Assembly: GCA_025449115.1 (NCBI GenBank)
Contig: JAHLKC010000005.1
Span: 434,001 to 498,000 of the forward strand
Length of the DNA: 64,000 nucleotides
Source: Chytridium lagenaria
Lineage: Eukaryota > Chytridiomycota > Chytridiomycetes > Chytridiales > Chytridiaceae
Reading direction: 5' to 3'
Position 1 is the first letter of the stretch; the number at the start of each line of letters is the position of its first letter. Made by a program: the position numbers and the translations under genes. Positions 34,822-45,870 of the stretch are shown here, piece after piece. The notes below the pieces were generated by a model. That model saw nothing but the letters and a program-made list of their open reading frames with translations. It was not told where the DNA came from and searched no databases.

Positions 34822-35719
34822 ATGACCGCCAACCTCACCTCCCACCCCTTCCACCCTCTCAACTACCCCATACCCAACTATGCACCCCAAGCCATCCCCA
34901 TGGACACCATTCTCACCATCTTCTTTGGAGCCGTCTTTGCCGTCCTCGCCGTATCCTGGCTCATCTCCTCTCACCTCTCCTTGGGCACTCGTCTCGTGTT
35001 CATCTGGTTCGTGTGCTGCGGATTCATCCATGGTGTCGTCGAGGGGTACTTTGGGTACAACCATTTGAGCATCTCGACACAGGAGGGATTCTTTGCGGAT
35101 CTGTGGAAGGAGTATTCAAAGAGTGATTCGAGATATATGACTAAGGATCCGTTCGTGTGTGTGATGGAGAGCATGACCGCGGTAAGTGTGATGGGTGATT
35201 GTTTGGCTATTGTTTGTTCTTTTGGGCTCTGCATGCTGCATGCTTCAGGTCATACTGTCCAATTCATGGTCAGTTCTAGATGTTCTGGACACGGCATGCA
35301 ACTTTTGACAGAGTGCAAATGAAGTCTGTTCTTCCACCAATGCAGTCGTCATAGTACTTTCTAACCATCGTCTCTCCTCCGCATTTTTCAAACCATCGAA
35401 CCCTTCATAGGCCCTCTGGTCCCCCTTCTCCTTCCTCGTCGCCTTCCAAATCCTCAACCGCGATCCCGCCCGCCACCTCTTCCAATTTCTCGTCTCCACC
35501 GGTCAACTCTACGGCGACATTGCCTATTACCTTACTGCCGCGTTTGAAGGATTCAAGCATTCTCGTCCCGAGCCTCTCTACTTTTGGTTCTACTTTGTCA
35601 CTCTCAATGGATTCTGGATTGTTATTCCCTTGGGTATCATGTTTAGCAGTGGGTACCAGATTGTGAAGAGCTTGAGGAGCGCGGAGGGAGCTAAGAAGGT
35701 GAAGGCTAAGAAGGCGTAG
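34822..35719 (+). CDS. EBP: 3-beta-hydroxysteroid delta8-delta7 isomerase, emopamil-binding protein (EBP) type
   Basis: EBP is an ER membrane enzyme that moves the sterol ring double bond from C8 to C7. The ATG at 34822 gives MTANLTSHPFHPLNYPIPNY, the usual His-Pro-Tyr-rich opening. A first membrane helix follows (ILTIFFGAVFAVLAVSWLI). FIHGVVEGYFGYNHLSI holds the conserved His and Glu of the active site (35025-35075), and LWKEYSKSDSRYMTKDPFVC the signature between helices 2 and 3. After an intron at 35182-35410, ALWSPFSFLVAFQIL, STGQLYGDIAYYLTAAFEGF and PEPLYFWFYFVTLNGFW match helices 3 to 5. The tail KVKAKKA is a di-lysine-like ER retention end. About 220 residues, the usual family size, with no frame breaks. 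Most yeasts use the unrelated Erg2 for this step. Confidence 0.92.
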
Positions 35720-36012
35720 ATGGTGATAATGGGATTTGAGATGGGTCCTGGTTTGATTTTGTGAATTAAGCTATACTTGTGGACTACCTGATATATCACA
35801 CGAAATACACTGCATATACTTTATAGTCGTCTCGTAGAACTTTTTTTTTCTCTTCACCACCCACCATCAACGAGCTGTCTCAAGCGAATGTTCGTCAGTC
35901 CTGATCTATGACGTCCGTTGACCACGGATCCTCAACGCTGCTCCTCACCGTCAACCTCCATTGATTTCAAAAGGTCAAAATTTGAAGCTGAAGCCTTCAA
36001 TCACAAGCCAGC

Positions 36013-36809
36013 ATGGACGACCCTTCATCGCCGCCTGTCCCCAAACCAGGGACCAACTCACCCCTCCCCACCCTCACAGGCTCCCTCACCATCTACTCCA
36101 TCTCCCTAAAAGGCACCGCAAACTACACCCCAACCCAACTCACCGCCCACCTTAAAACCATAACCGCCATCAAAGACCGAGGCAACGCTTCCTTTAAAAA
36201 GGGCCAATTCGCAGCCGCTATCACCGATTACACTAAATCCTCGCTTATTTTGACTCCATTATGATCAAGGCCGGGGCTGGAATGGAGCGGGTTGCCGGGG
36301 AGGGAGGGTCATTGCCGAATGCATATGTGGGGTTGGTGAGTACGCCGACTGTGGTGGGGGTGGAGAAGAAGAGTGAGGTGGGAGGAGGGGGTGGTGGAGC
36401 GTCGACGGTGGAATTGCAGTTGCTTGTGAGCGCTTTGAGTAATCGGTCGGCGTCGTTTAATATGTCGGGGAAACCGTTGGAAGCTTATCGGGACGCTTTA
36501 GAGGTGATTCGGTTAAGACCAGAGTGGGTCAAGGTATTAATCATTGCGATTACTGAGTTGGTTTCGCTATCGTTTATGGTTCTTATTGTCCCTTCTGGCA
36601 TGCTGTGTTATAGGGTCATTTCCGGAAGGCTGAGGCTCTGCTTTCATTAAGATATTACGGAAGTGCGCTGGAAGCTTTTAGGGAGGCCCTTGAAAGGGTG
36701 GGTGCTACATGCGATATCACGCATGCGCTAATATATTCAAAATCATTTGTAACAGGAGTCAGGAAGCAGAGTCATTATGGAACGGATGGCTAAATGTCGT
36801 GTACATTAA
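36013..36809 (+). CDS. Tetratricopeptide-repeat protein
   Basis: The ATG at 36013 gives MDDPSSPPVPKPGTNSPLPT, a disordered start. The first TPR is KDRGNASFKKGQFAAAITDY (about 36174-36232). The second, interrupted by an insert, has SNRSASFNMSGKPLEAYRDA (about 36438-36498). The third, after an intron (36534-36613), has GHFRKAEALLSLRYYGSALE. These follow the Gly-x-x-x-Phe and Tyr-x-x-Ala spacing of TPR pairs as in Hsp70/Hsp90 cochaperones. Another intron ends near 36756, and the last exon ends [10 protein letters not shown] with stop at 36807. A one-base shift near 36260 is needed. The 3' end overlaps the next gene by 16 bases. Partner unknown. Confidence 0.68.
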
Positions 36810-38011
36810 AAGATGAAATGATGGGTACGTTCACCCACATCACCTATATCACGGAAAAACAATGTTCTTAACCTACACTATCTCTCAGGCCTCCTGTTTC
36901 GCCAACTTCAACCAGGTCGCGATCTTTGCGCAAAATCCTTCCTAGCACCGATTCAAAACACCGTGTTCGATTTTGCAATTCAAATGCAAAACTTTATCTA
37001 CCTTCTTGGAAGCGAAACTGACAGAACCGCCGTCGTAGTCGATGCTGTAAGTTTCTCTACTTGTTCATCGTACGTTACTCACAAAAAAGAAAGTGCTGGG
37101 ACATTGACGGTATTCTTCGTATCGCCAAAGAAAACAACATTCAAATCGTTGGCGCCATTATCACCCACCACCATATTGATCACGTCGGTGGTATCCCTCC
37201 ACCACCTTTTGACAAATGGGGTGTCCGCGTAGACGGCCTTGCTAAGCTTCTCAAAAAGCTACCCACTATCAAAGCGTACATTCATCCGAACGATATAGAC
37301 GAAGTCGTCAAAGCCAACCCTGAAATTCAGCGTGATCGATTTTATTCGACGAGAGACGGGGAAGTCATCACGTTGTCTTCTATTGCTCCAGCTACTACCT
37401 CGTCACCGTCGTCGTCACCATCTTCATCACCTTCGAGACTGTTGAATCCTCTTCCGCGGTCAAGTTCCATCATCTCGAAACCCCCCTTACCTATCGCAAC
37501 ACCTACAACAAATCCGATACCCTCAGAAATCATCACTCCACCAAGAAGTTCATCATCCCCACCGACAACACCACCTCAACAACTGGCTACACCATCAACA
37601 CCGTCAAGTATTACGTTCCAATTTATTCATACACCAGGACACACGGCTGGGTCTCAATGTATCCTCGTGAACAACGTTCGACTCTTCACGGGTGATACAC
37701 TATTCATCGGATCCTGTGGACGTTGTGATTTCCCCGATTCTTCACCACAGTTGCTTTCCGAAAGCTTAGAAAAGCTGTCCTCGCTTCCTGAAAGCGTTGT
37801 TGTTTATCCGGGACATGCTTACGGTAGGCTTTTTTTTTGGTTCATTTTGCCTTCCATGGCGTTAACCTTTGCTTTAGGTGGAGATTGGACCACCATAGGA
37901 AATGAGAAATCCATGGGATTGCTGAATTCACGGTCAAGAAAAGATTTCTTTAAACAAATGGAACAACGGCAGTCACACGAGCATGTACATGGAGAAAACT
38001 GTAGTCACTGA
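36794..38011 (+). CDS. Metallo-beta-lactamase-fold hydrolase, glyoxalase II-like
   Basis: Starts [10 protein letters not shown] at 36794, spliced at about 36825-36889 to [20 protein letters not shown]. An intron at 37047-37091 splits VVVDA from [16 protein letters not shown]. The metal site [10 protein letters not shown] (37165-37194) is followed by a family-specific Pro run ([13 protein letters not shown]). [15 protein letters not shown] (37626-37670), [20 protein letters not shown] (37683-37742) and [10 protein letters not shown] complete the ligand set; the last Gly follows an intron at 37825-37878. The order fits hydroxyacylglutathione hydrolase-like enzymes, which split thioesters; the real substrate is unknown. 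A Ser/Pro/Thr-rich insert (about 37380-37610) inside the fold is unusual. A His-rich end ([11 protein letters not shown]) may bind metal. Reading is clean apart from introns. Confidence 0.86.
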
Positions 38012-38792
38012 GGCTTATACCCGTTATCACGTTATCAACCACTGTTCTCCTTCCCCAACTTGCCACGAAAAAATCAATGACGCTGCATCTTTTTTTTTCA
38101 TTATTGTCTTAACTTTTGGATATGATGTCGCCACGGAGACTTTTTCTTCGGTCTTGTATGTTGGTTGGGTGGGTGATTGCGTCATGGAATAAAGCTTCAA
38201 AGACATCTTCACCATTATCGTTTCAGTACGATTTACCAGCTTTGCTTATCGGACATCCCTCCTAAGGGCCTCGTGAAGTTAGTGGTGCCCCATTTCCACC
38301 TACTTGACCGCATGGCGTCATATGGGCTCGAATTCATTATTTGTTGGTCGTCGGAATATGTTTTGGAGGACGAGGTATAGACGTGGCGGCTATGACCATC
38401 GGATCTATTTCGACCGCCTCTTATTCCTACAATTCTAAGGACTATTCTACTTTATTGAATCGACCCGTAAAGAAAGTAAAGAGAAATGCAGATTCATCGA
38501 CTGTTATTTAATCACGAGCAAACCTTTACGTTATATTTTTTTTTTATACTTTTTATTCTGTAATGAATGTCGCGACCGAGAGATCAAGGAAAAAGACGCG
38601 CATTATTGGTGCCTGAAGAGGTCTCTTCCGCGAGCAGCGACGTTTATCCCTTTCGTTTCTTTTATTAACGCATTCTGGTGCCCGTTTGCTGCTTGCTTCC
38701 TTATCGCAGCAAACGTCATCTTAAAACCTAAAAAACCAACGAATGGGCTGATGTCCACTTTTTGAACCAGACCAAAACGCTGTCCAACTGTC
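38012..38792. other. intergenic
   Basis: T-rich in places (38087-38098, 38535-38545). No coding or RNA feature was recognised. Confidence 0.4.
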
Positions 38793-39911
38793 ATGACCGA
38801 CCCATCACCCCATCACCACATCAAAACACCTCTCCTCCGCCATCACCCTCCCTTCAGACTCCCCCCCTCTCTCCGTCGTCCGCAAATCCGTTTCCGTCCC
38901 CGTCCTCCGTCGGACCGACACACCCGACGCAACCCCTCTCACCCAAAACGATCCACTTGATGCCGACGTCAAGCTAGCTACTCTCCGATCTCACCTCACT
39001 GATGTCTCCAACCCTATCATCCCGCTTGACCTCACTGATTTAGACCGTGAAGAAGCGATCAGGTTCTGCGATGATGGATGTTTGAGACGGTATTTGAGGG
39101 CACGCAATTGGGATGTTGAGAAGGCGGGGGTGAAGTTGAGGGAGACGGTGAGATGGAGGGTGGAGTATAGGTAAACACATATGAATTGATGGGTCACTGA
39201 TGGAGTTTATCAGGCCGCATGAACTTAGGAATGCGGATCTGAGGGGAGAGTCGAAAGATGGGAATAACTACATCAATGGGTGAGTGAATATCATGGTTGA
39301 GGAGTCGTTGATCGTTTTAAAGGTTCGATAAAGAAGGACGACCGATTGTGTATTTGAAGAAAAGGGGGAAGGCGGAAGATCCTTACAAGAATGTGCAATT
39401 GCTTGTGCTTGTACTTGAGACAGCTATCAAGATGATGCCGCCTGGTACGTCCTCGATTTTTTTTCTATAATCCACAACTGATCGTTGATGGCAGGTGTTG
39501 AAAAGATATGTCTGATCCTTGACATGGGTCAATACACCCGCGCCAATTCTCCACCCTTAGCCATCACCCGGCTTACCCTCAACATCCTCAGCAACCATTA
39601 TCCCGAAGTAAGATATAGCCCTATACTCACTCCTAACCCCATATCAGCGTCTCGGTGTCGCGTACATGATCAACGCACCGTGGATCTTCAACACCCTATG
39701 GTCCATCGTCTCCCCCTTCTTGGACACTGTTACCCGGAACAAAGTGCGGTTCGCGAGCGTGGCAGAGACGTCGAGGGATGTGGCCAAGAACCCGCTGCTT
39801 GGTGGGATTGAGAAAGGGATGTTGGAGAAGGTTTATGGAGGAGATTTGGAGTTTGTGTATGATGATGACGAGTATTGGAGGGATATTGAGACGGCGATTT
39901 CGAAAAAGTAG
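38793..39911 (+). CDS. Sec14-like CRAL-TRIO lipid-transfer protein
   Basis: CRAL-TRIO proteins carry phosphatidylinositol and other lipids between membranes. The N-terminal helical part has REEAIRFCDDGCLRRYLRAR with NWDVEKAGVKLRETVRWR (39048-39170), the CRAL-TRIO-N pattern. The lipid-binding domain includes GRPIVYLKKRGKAEDP, LILDMGQYTRANSPPL and HYPERLGVAYMINAPWIFNT (across an intron), then the helix FLDTVTRNKVRFAS, ending AISKK at 39911. Introns lie at about 39171-39213, 39277-39322, 39444-39495 and 39607-39648. The ATG at 38793 opens a different frame from the body; an uninterrupted body frame begins a few bases after it without its own ATG, so a one-base shift within the first 40 codons is likely. 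It resembles the Pdr16/Sfh group more than Sec14 itself, but that is a weak call. Confidence 0.85.
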
Positions 39912-40130
39912 TCGGCCACTGGAAACGATGATGGTTTTTGACTCTTTTTACGGTTGCATTAATTCAGGTCTTCAGGCCTTTATAGAGAGTTTGGTTTTAC
40001 CCTCTGGCCTTTTTCTGTTCCATGTTTTCCATCAATACTTTTAATCAGTAATACTTTTAAGGAATCCGTTTATTAATAAACAAGGGCGACAGACAAAGTA
40101 TACGTTATATATTTATTTACATCCATAAAA

Positions 40131-41906
40131 TCACATCTCATCCCTATCTTGATCCCCGTCCCCATCATATAGCTCCCTCTCATCAACAACCCCTACTTCC
40201 TTCTCTCTTTTCCGCCGTCTCCCAACCCTCTTTCCTTCACATCAGCCCTCCTATCCTCCTCCTCATCTACCTCAGCACTTTCATCACCTCCATACCCATA
40301 CCCCTAAATGCATCCACAACCTCCTGCATCTGAACACTCGGCGCCGCCTCAATATTTCTCAACTGTTCCGCAATCCTCACCCGAATCTGATCAAGATAAT
40401 GCCGCGAATTCTCGTTCACAGCCGTTCGACTCACAAGCTCAGGATGGAGACTGAAATCAGGAGCGAAATGGCTTATATACGCGTTGGGGGGTAACGCGTC
40501 AGGTAGAACCGTATCGCAGCATACCGCAGTCTCGTACGTCCACGCTCTCGCCACGTTTCGGATCGTATACCCACCACCCCCTAAAACAAGCATAGGTACA
40601 TTAAACTTTTTCATAAACCCCACACATGCCCCGTGTCCCTTGATGCTTAAATTAAACGTCCCAAGTCGATCTCCGGCAAGGCTATCCGCCCCACACTGCA
40701 GCACAATCGCCGATGGTCGAAACACCTCCATCACGTTCGTCATGACGCTTTCAAATATATATGCGTAGGATGTATCGTCGATGTGGAGTTGGAGAGGAAC
40801 GTTGATGGCATGGTTTTTACCATTTTTATGACCGGTTTCGTCGAGAGCGCCGGTGCCGGGAAAGAAGGCGCCGTCGTAGCGGTGGAAGGAGACGGTCATA
40901 ACGCGGTCGGATTGGTAGAAGGCTTCTTGGACGCCGTCGCCGTGGTGGACGTCAATGTCGACATAAACGACCCGTGGGTATATTCTAATTCAATCGAATT
41001 GAGGTAAGAAGTTGGTCCCGAAAGGAATAGAACCATGAAGGAAAAGCGTAGAGCAAGAAAACATAGAGCAGTATAAAAAACAAGAACATTATAACTGACT
41101 GAGGTACCGGTTAAAAAAAAAAGTACTGGACATACCTCAACAATTGCAAAATTCCTATTACAATATCATTTACATAACAAAAACCACTCGCTTCAAACTT
41201 TTTCGCATGATGCAATCCACCCGCCCAATTAATCGCTATATCACTCCCACAGCACAATTTCCGAGCTCCCTCGATCGATGCACCCGTATACAGACGGCAA
41301 TAATCAAACATCCCTTCGAATACAGGGCAGTCTTCTACACCAATGTTGAAACGTTGGAGGAACTTGGCGAAGGTTGTGACGTTGTCGGGGGTAACTCTTT
41401 ATAATGGAGGACGCGAGAAGTTGAGGACGCAACATTGTCGAGAAAAGTAGAATAAAATAAGAGAAAACCGTCAAAAACTGTTAAATAACAAAACGAGAAT
41501 TGGATAAAACGAAACAACAAGCGAGATAAGACGGAAAAAAAGGAAAGCCATAAGACCCCACCGTTTTAAAAATTCTATATAATCCTCAGCATGAAATTCT
41601 GTCATCTCCTCCTCTGTCGCTCGTCTCGGAACATACATTTCCATCCTCTTATGCAATCCATACGACACAATCAAGTCATGCGCAAGTCCAAGTCTTGCCG
41701 GTTTCATAAAGTGACCTTCGCCGTAATGAAACTTTGCAGAGGTTTCTAGTAAAGTGTTAGCAAGGAGGTGGAGGAGAAGAGACGGAAAGGGGGAGGAAAA
41801 GGAGCAGATGACGGTTACCGTTGTAAAAGTAACTGACTTTCTCTTTGCTGTGACGCATGGAGCTCGGGTTGAGGTAAGGTGCGTCGCTGGTGGGTGATGG
41901 AGGCAT
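40131..41906 (-). CDS. HOS2: Class I histone deacetylase, HOS2-like, copy 2
   Basis: Same reaction and family as the gene at 27139-28832. The start at 41906 gives [20 protein letters not shown] with KEKVSYFYN. After an intron, [20 protein letters not shown] is the conserved first block. The active-site loop [17 protein letters not shown] (41165-41215) and, after an intron (about 40985-41140), the [19 protein letters not shown] zinc-binding segment are intact. A long clean frame (40899-40267) carries [58 protein letters not shown] and [11 protein letters not shown]. One frame over, the tail [20 protein letters not shown] ends at 40131 and matches copy 1. All catalytic His, Asp and Tyr positions I can place are kept, so this is the likelier functional copy. 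Confidence 0.9.
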
Positions 41907-42488
41907 TTTTGAAGAATTTTAAGTGATGCAGAAAGGCTAGTGTCCGTGGGCAAAACTACGACGCGAAAGTGAAAGGTTCGATGCTATCAGCGCCAACAGT
42001 AGTCTGCTGTACTGTACATCTACTGGAAAGACTTACGCATTCCGTTATCCTCTAGTTTTTATGGTTGAGCCGATGTACCTTCAACAACCTCGCCTTCTCC
42101 ATCCATGTAGATTGAGACCCTCCTGTACGTGCCATTCATTCACCCAGCACTGTCTATCGGCGATGCCCCAGAGATGATGGGATGACGGGTGGATGACGTT
42201 GAGATCAACCGAGGCTCACGTAATGTGGACTGAGCCTGACACACCAAGACTCCCGTCAGAAATCTTGAAATTTAAGGAGGTTGAAAGGGGGCAGCGTCTT
42301 GCACATCACCGTTAGGGAGGGCCAAGAGATACCCAACCAACTACCAACCACCAACCGACCACCATCCGTCAACCACCACTGCATCCATTCGCCTCTTCGT
42401 TGCTCGTCGTAGCATCTTATTCAATTACGTTTTTGAAAGAATCTGGTGGCATTGCACCAACATCCCGCTAAACGAAGTGATCAGATAG
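41907..42488. other. intergenic, divergent promoter region
   Basis: Lies between the divergent HOS2-like and GH5 genes. A CCAACCACC-like short repeat occurs at 42335-42375 (Pro/Thr-like noncoding tract before the GH5 start). No gene was recognised. Confidence 0.4.
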
Positions 42489-45400
42489 ATGGCTGAGCAC
42501 GTACATTGGGCCAACAAGGAGGATGTCATCCCTCCCCCAGATGCAACACAGCTCCCAGGATCTCTCATTGTGGATGCAGATGAAGGAGAGCCCATACCTC
42601 ATGCCTCTCCCACCGTTCCAACGTCAAAGAGTCCTCGCTCCAGCATCATGAAACCAATTGGCAACCATGACACCCCCTCCTTTGCCTTCCAAATGCCACT
42701 CAAAGACGACTCAGAAGACCTTCCTGCAAATCCTCCACCACCCCTTCTCACCTCTCAGTCCTCGCAATACCTCGGTCCATCTACGGTCGAATCGAGCTCT
42801 CGTCGTCGTTCATCTTTGGCAGGAAACCAGGGATGTTACGTACAGACGGTCCATGGTGGACAGACTCTACAGGACGCACACTTATGCTGAGAGGTGTGAA
42901 TGTATCTGGGTCTGCGAAACTTCCGTTCACCCCTAAAATGCCCTCGCATGTGTTGGAAGGGTTTTTTGATGATGTGAATGTGTCGTTTGTGGGGAGACCG
43001 TTTCCGATGGATGAGGCGGATGAGCATTTTGCGAGGTTGAGGCGGTGGGGATTTAACTTTCTGAGGTTTAATGTTGCTTGGGAGGCCTTGGAGCATGCAG
43101 GACCGTAAGTTTCACTTCCAGCATCATTCTTTCCGCTTATCCTTATTGTTCACCCCGGCTTTGCCCTTAACTCTTTTTTTTCATTATTTGCATGCAGTGG
43201 TATTTATGACTATGAGTACATGGATTACGTCGTTGAGCTTCTCAAAAAAGCAAAGCATTACGGTCTTCGAGTTTTCATTGATCCCCACCAAGATGTGTGG
43301 TCTCGCTTCAGCGGTGGATCAGGTGCTCCAGGGTGGACCCTCCGTGTCGCCGGTCTCGATGCTACAAAGTTTAAAGAGACCGCCTCTGCCATCGTCCACA
43401 ACACTTACGATGATCCCGAAAACTACCCAAAAATGATCTGGCCAACCAATTACGCCAAACTCGCCTGCGCGACCATGTTTACGCTCTTTTTTGGTGGAAA
43501 GACGTTTGCCCCGCAGTGCCTGGGACCCGATGGAACCAATATCCAGGATTTCTTGCAAAACCATTATTTTGGAGCATTTGCGGAGTTGGCGAAACGGATT
43601 GCGCTTGCGTCGGTTGAGTTTGGGTTGGAGGATGAGGTGGTCATTGGTTATGATACTTTGAATGAGCCCCACCCTGGTTTCATTGGGGTACCGAATCTAT
43701 CCATCATTCCTGTTTGCTCAGGATCTTCGGATTGGGCTTATGCCAACACCGTTTCAGGGGATGTTGCTAGGGTCGGGGGTGCCTTGTGAAGATGTGGAAG
43801 TGTGGGAGCTTTCGTGGGCGGGACCGAGAAAGAAGAATGCTACTTCATTTGATCCAAAGGGGGTATCGTGTTGGTTTCCTTCCAAGACTTCAGCAGATGT
43901 GACGCCTGTGCTTGGCGCGGATTGTGTCTGGGCGAGACATGGAGTGTGGGATCCTGCAACTAGAAAGCTTCTTAACCAGCCTACTTTACATCTGACCCAG
44001 CAACCGGTCGAAGCACTGACTTCTTAGAAGACTTTTGGAGACCCTTTGTCCATCGCTTTACCGCCGCCATCCGTGCAGTCCATCGCACCGCCGTCATCTT
44101 CATCGAACCACCCGTCAACGAACACCCCCTAAATGGGACTCTAACCTTGGTGACCCAACTTGGCGAATCGCCTACGCCCCCCACTGGTACGACGGGCTCA
44201 CGCTGATCAACAAAGTCTTTAACCGTCTCTACACTGTTGATATTATCGGTATCAAACGTGGAAAATACCTTGCACCCCCTTTGCCGTTAAATTTGGGGAT
44301 ACGGGGATCCGAGCGTGTTTTAGGGGACAGTTGAATCAACTCCGGAAAGAAGGGTTACAGTTTTTTGGGACAGTATCCGTGCATCATGGGGGAGATTGGG
44401 ATTCCGTATGATATGGATGAGCGGAAGGCTTATAAGACGGAGATTACACTGATCAGGAGCATGCTTTGGACATTAATATGGCGGCGTTGGAGACGAACAT
44501 GATTAATTTCACGCTGTGGAATTATTGTTCGGATAATTCTAATAAGTGGGGGGATGGATGGAATGGGAGAGGATTTGAGTTTATTTTCAAAGCGGATTTG
44601 AAGCCGGGGTTGATTGAGCGGGCAAAGGAGAAGAAGGAAGTGGTAAGGGGACGGAAGGATTCAACGGAAAAGAAGAAGAGGAGGAAGGTGAAAAGGGAGT
44701 GGAGGAGGTGGATGGACAGCCGAAAGCCGGGAATGAGGGGCTTGATGTGGTGACTTTTCCGTATGGTCGGAAATGGAGTGGAAGCAACTTGATGGATGAG
44801 AGTCGGGACATTCTACAGAGAGGTCGACTGATCCATTGGTATCGAGACAAAGAACACACGGAAAGCGAAATCTTCAACCGCGGCTAACTATGATGAGAAT
44901 ACGATTGATGAGGAGGAGGTTGGGAATGAGACATCTCCTGAGCCTGCTGCGATGGTTGATGATGGGACCACACGCGTCGAGCTTAAACAGCTTCATCGCA
45001 TGCGTTCTGATGTCTCCATATCCTCGTCCAAAGCTTCCACCTCCACTACATCTTCAGCCGCTGCCGCCGACGCTGAGGCACGGCTCACTGCTGACGAAGA
45101 TTACCTTGACATTGGTGGTCGTGCACTTCGATCATTTACGCGGCCTTACCCCGTTCTTAACCTGGAACGCCAATCCATCAAACTTTCCACATGAACACAT
45201 CCGTCTTCACCTTCACCTTCTCTCACCCCGCAGACCCGTCTGTGCCACTAGGAGGTGGTGGCCATAAAAGCAGGAGAAGGGGTTTCGGCCACCAATACCG
45301 TCGACTCTACCTTATGCCGCATCTTCACGGCGGCATGACCCTCGGTCGACCTTCCTCCTCCTCATTAGCCGCAAAGCCCTCCAGCAAGAAGACGCAGAAG

Positions 45401-45870
45401 TTCAGCCCACTTCCACTGTTGAGCGTCGTAGATCCGTTTTATCTCTCTCCCCATCAACGTTGCTTTTATCAGGCGGCGAATACACCCGTCCCGCTACCTC
45501 CCACACCTCCATGTCCCCCGCCATCCTTGCCACCGAAGTCGAGATTTACATCCCTCGCTCACATTACCCTAACCCAACGCGGGATATGGAGGTGTGGGTG
45601 TCTGATGGGAAGTTTAGGGTTGAGCCGGCGGATATGAGGTTGCATTGGAGATGTGGGTGTTATGACGAGGAGGGGAAATGGAAGGGAGGGCAAAGTGGGG
45701 GGGATGTGGAGCATACTATTGTCGTGAGACGACGACGGGATGGACAGGAGCCTATTGGGGAGTTTGGGAGGAGACGGAGGAGGGAGGTGGAGGTGGAGCT
45801 TGAGGAGGGAGCAACACAGGCGAGTAGGGGAGGTGAAGGGGATAAGTGCCCCGGGTGTGAAGTGATGTGA
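42489..45870 (+). CDS. EGH1: GH5_12 beta-glucosidase acting on steryl or ceramide glucosides (EGCrP/Egh1 type)
   Basis: Fungal GH5 subfamily 12 enzymes remove glucose from ergosteryl glucoside or glucosylceramide in the cell. After a disordered start (MAEHVHWANKEDVIPPPDAT), the catalytic fold opens with GRTLMLRGVNVSGSAKLPFT. VSFVGRPFPMDEADEHFARL, WGFNFLRFNVAWEALEHAGP and VFIDPHQDVWSRFSGGSGAP follow (42970-43330). The acid/base Glu lies in YDTLNEPHPGFIG (43649-43685) and the nucleophile Glu in CIMGEIGIPYDMDE (about 44370-44425). NFTLWNYCSDNSNKWGDGWN precedes an insert, and a C-terminal beta domain has TEVEIYIPRSHYPNP and DGKFRVEPADMRLHWRC. An intron lies at about 43106-43199. At least six frame changes are needed (about 42830, 43795, 44030-44130, 44340, 44460, 44640-44760, 45190-45480). 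Stop at 45868. Confidence 0.87.

Noticed and set aside
36013..38011. A single TPR-metallo-beta-lactamase fusion gene
   Set aside because: Not chosen as the primary model because the hydrolase has its own ATG with family-typical N-terminus and the TPR frame has its own stop. The fusion remains possible if one base is wrong.
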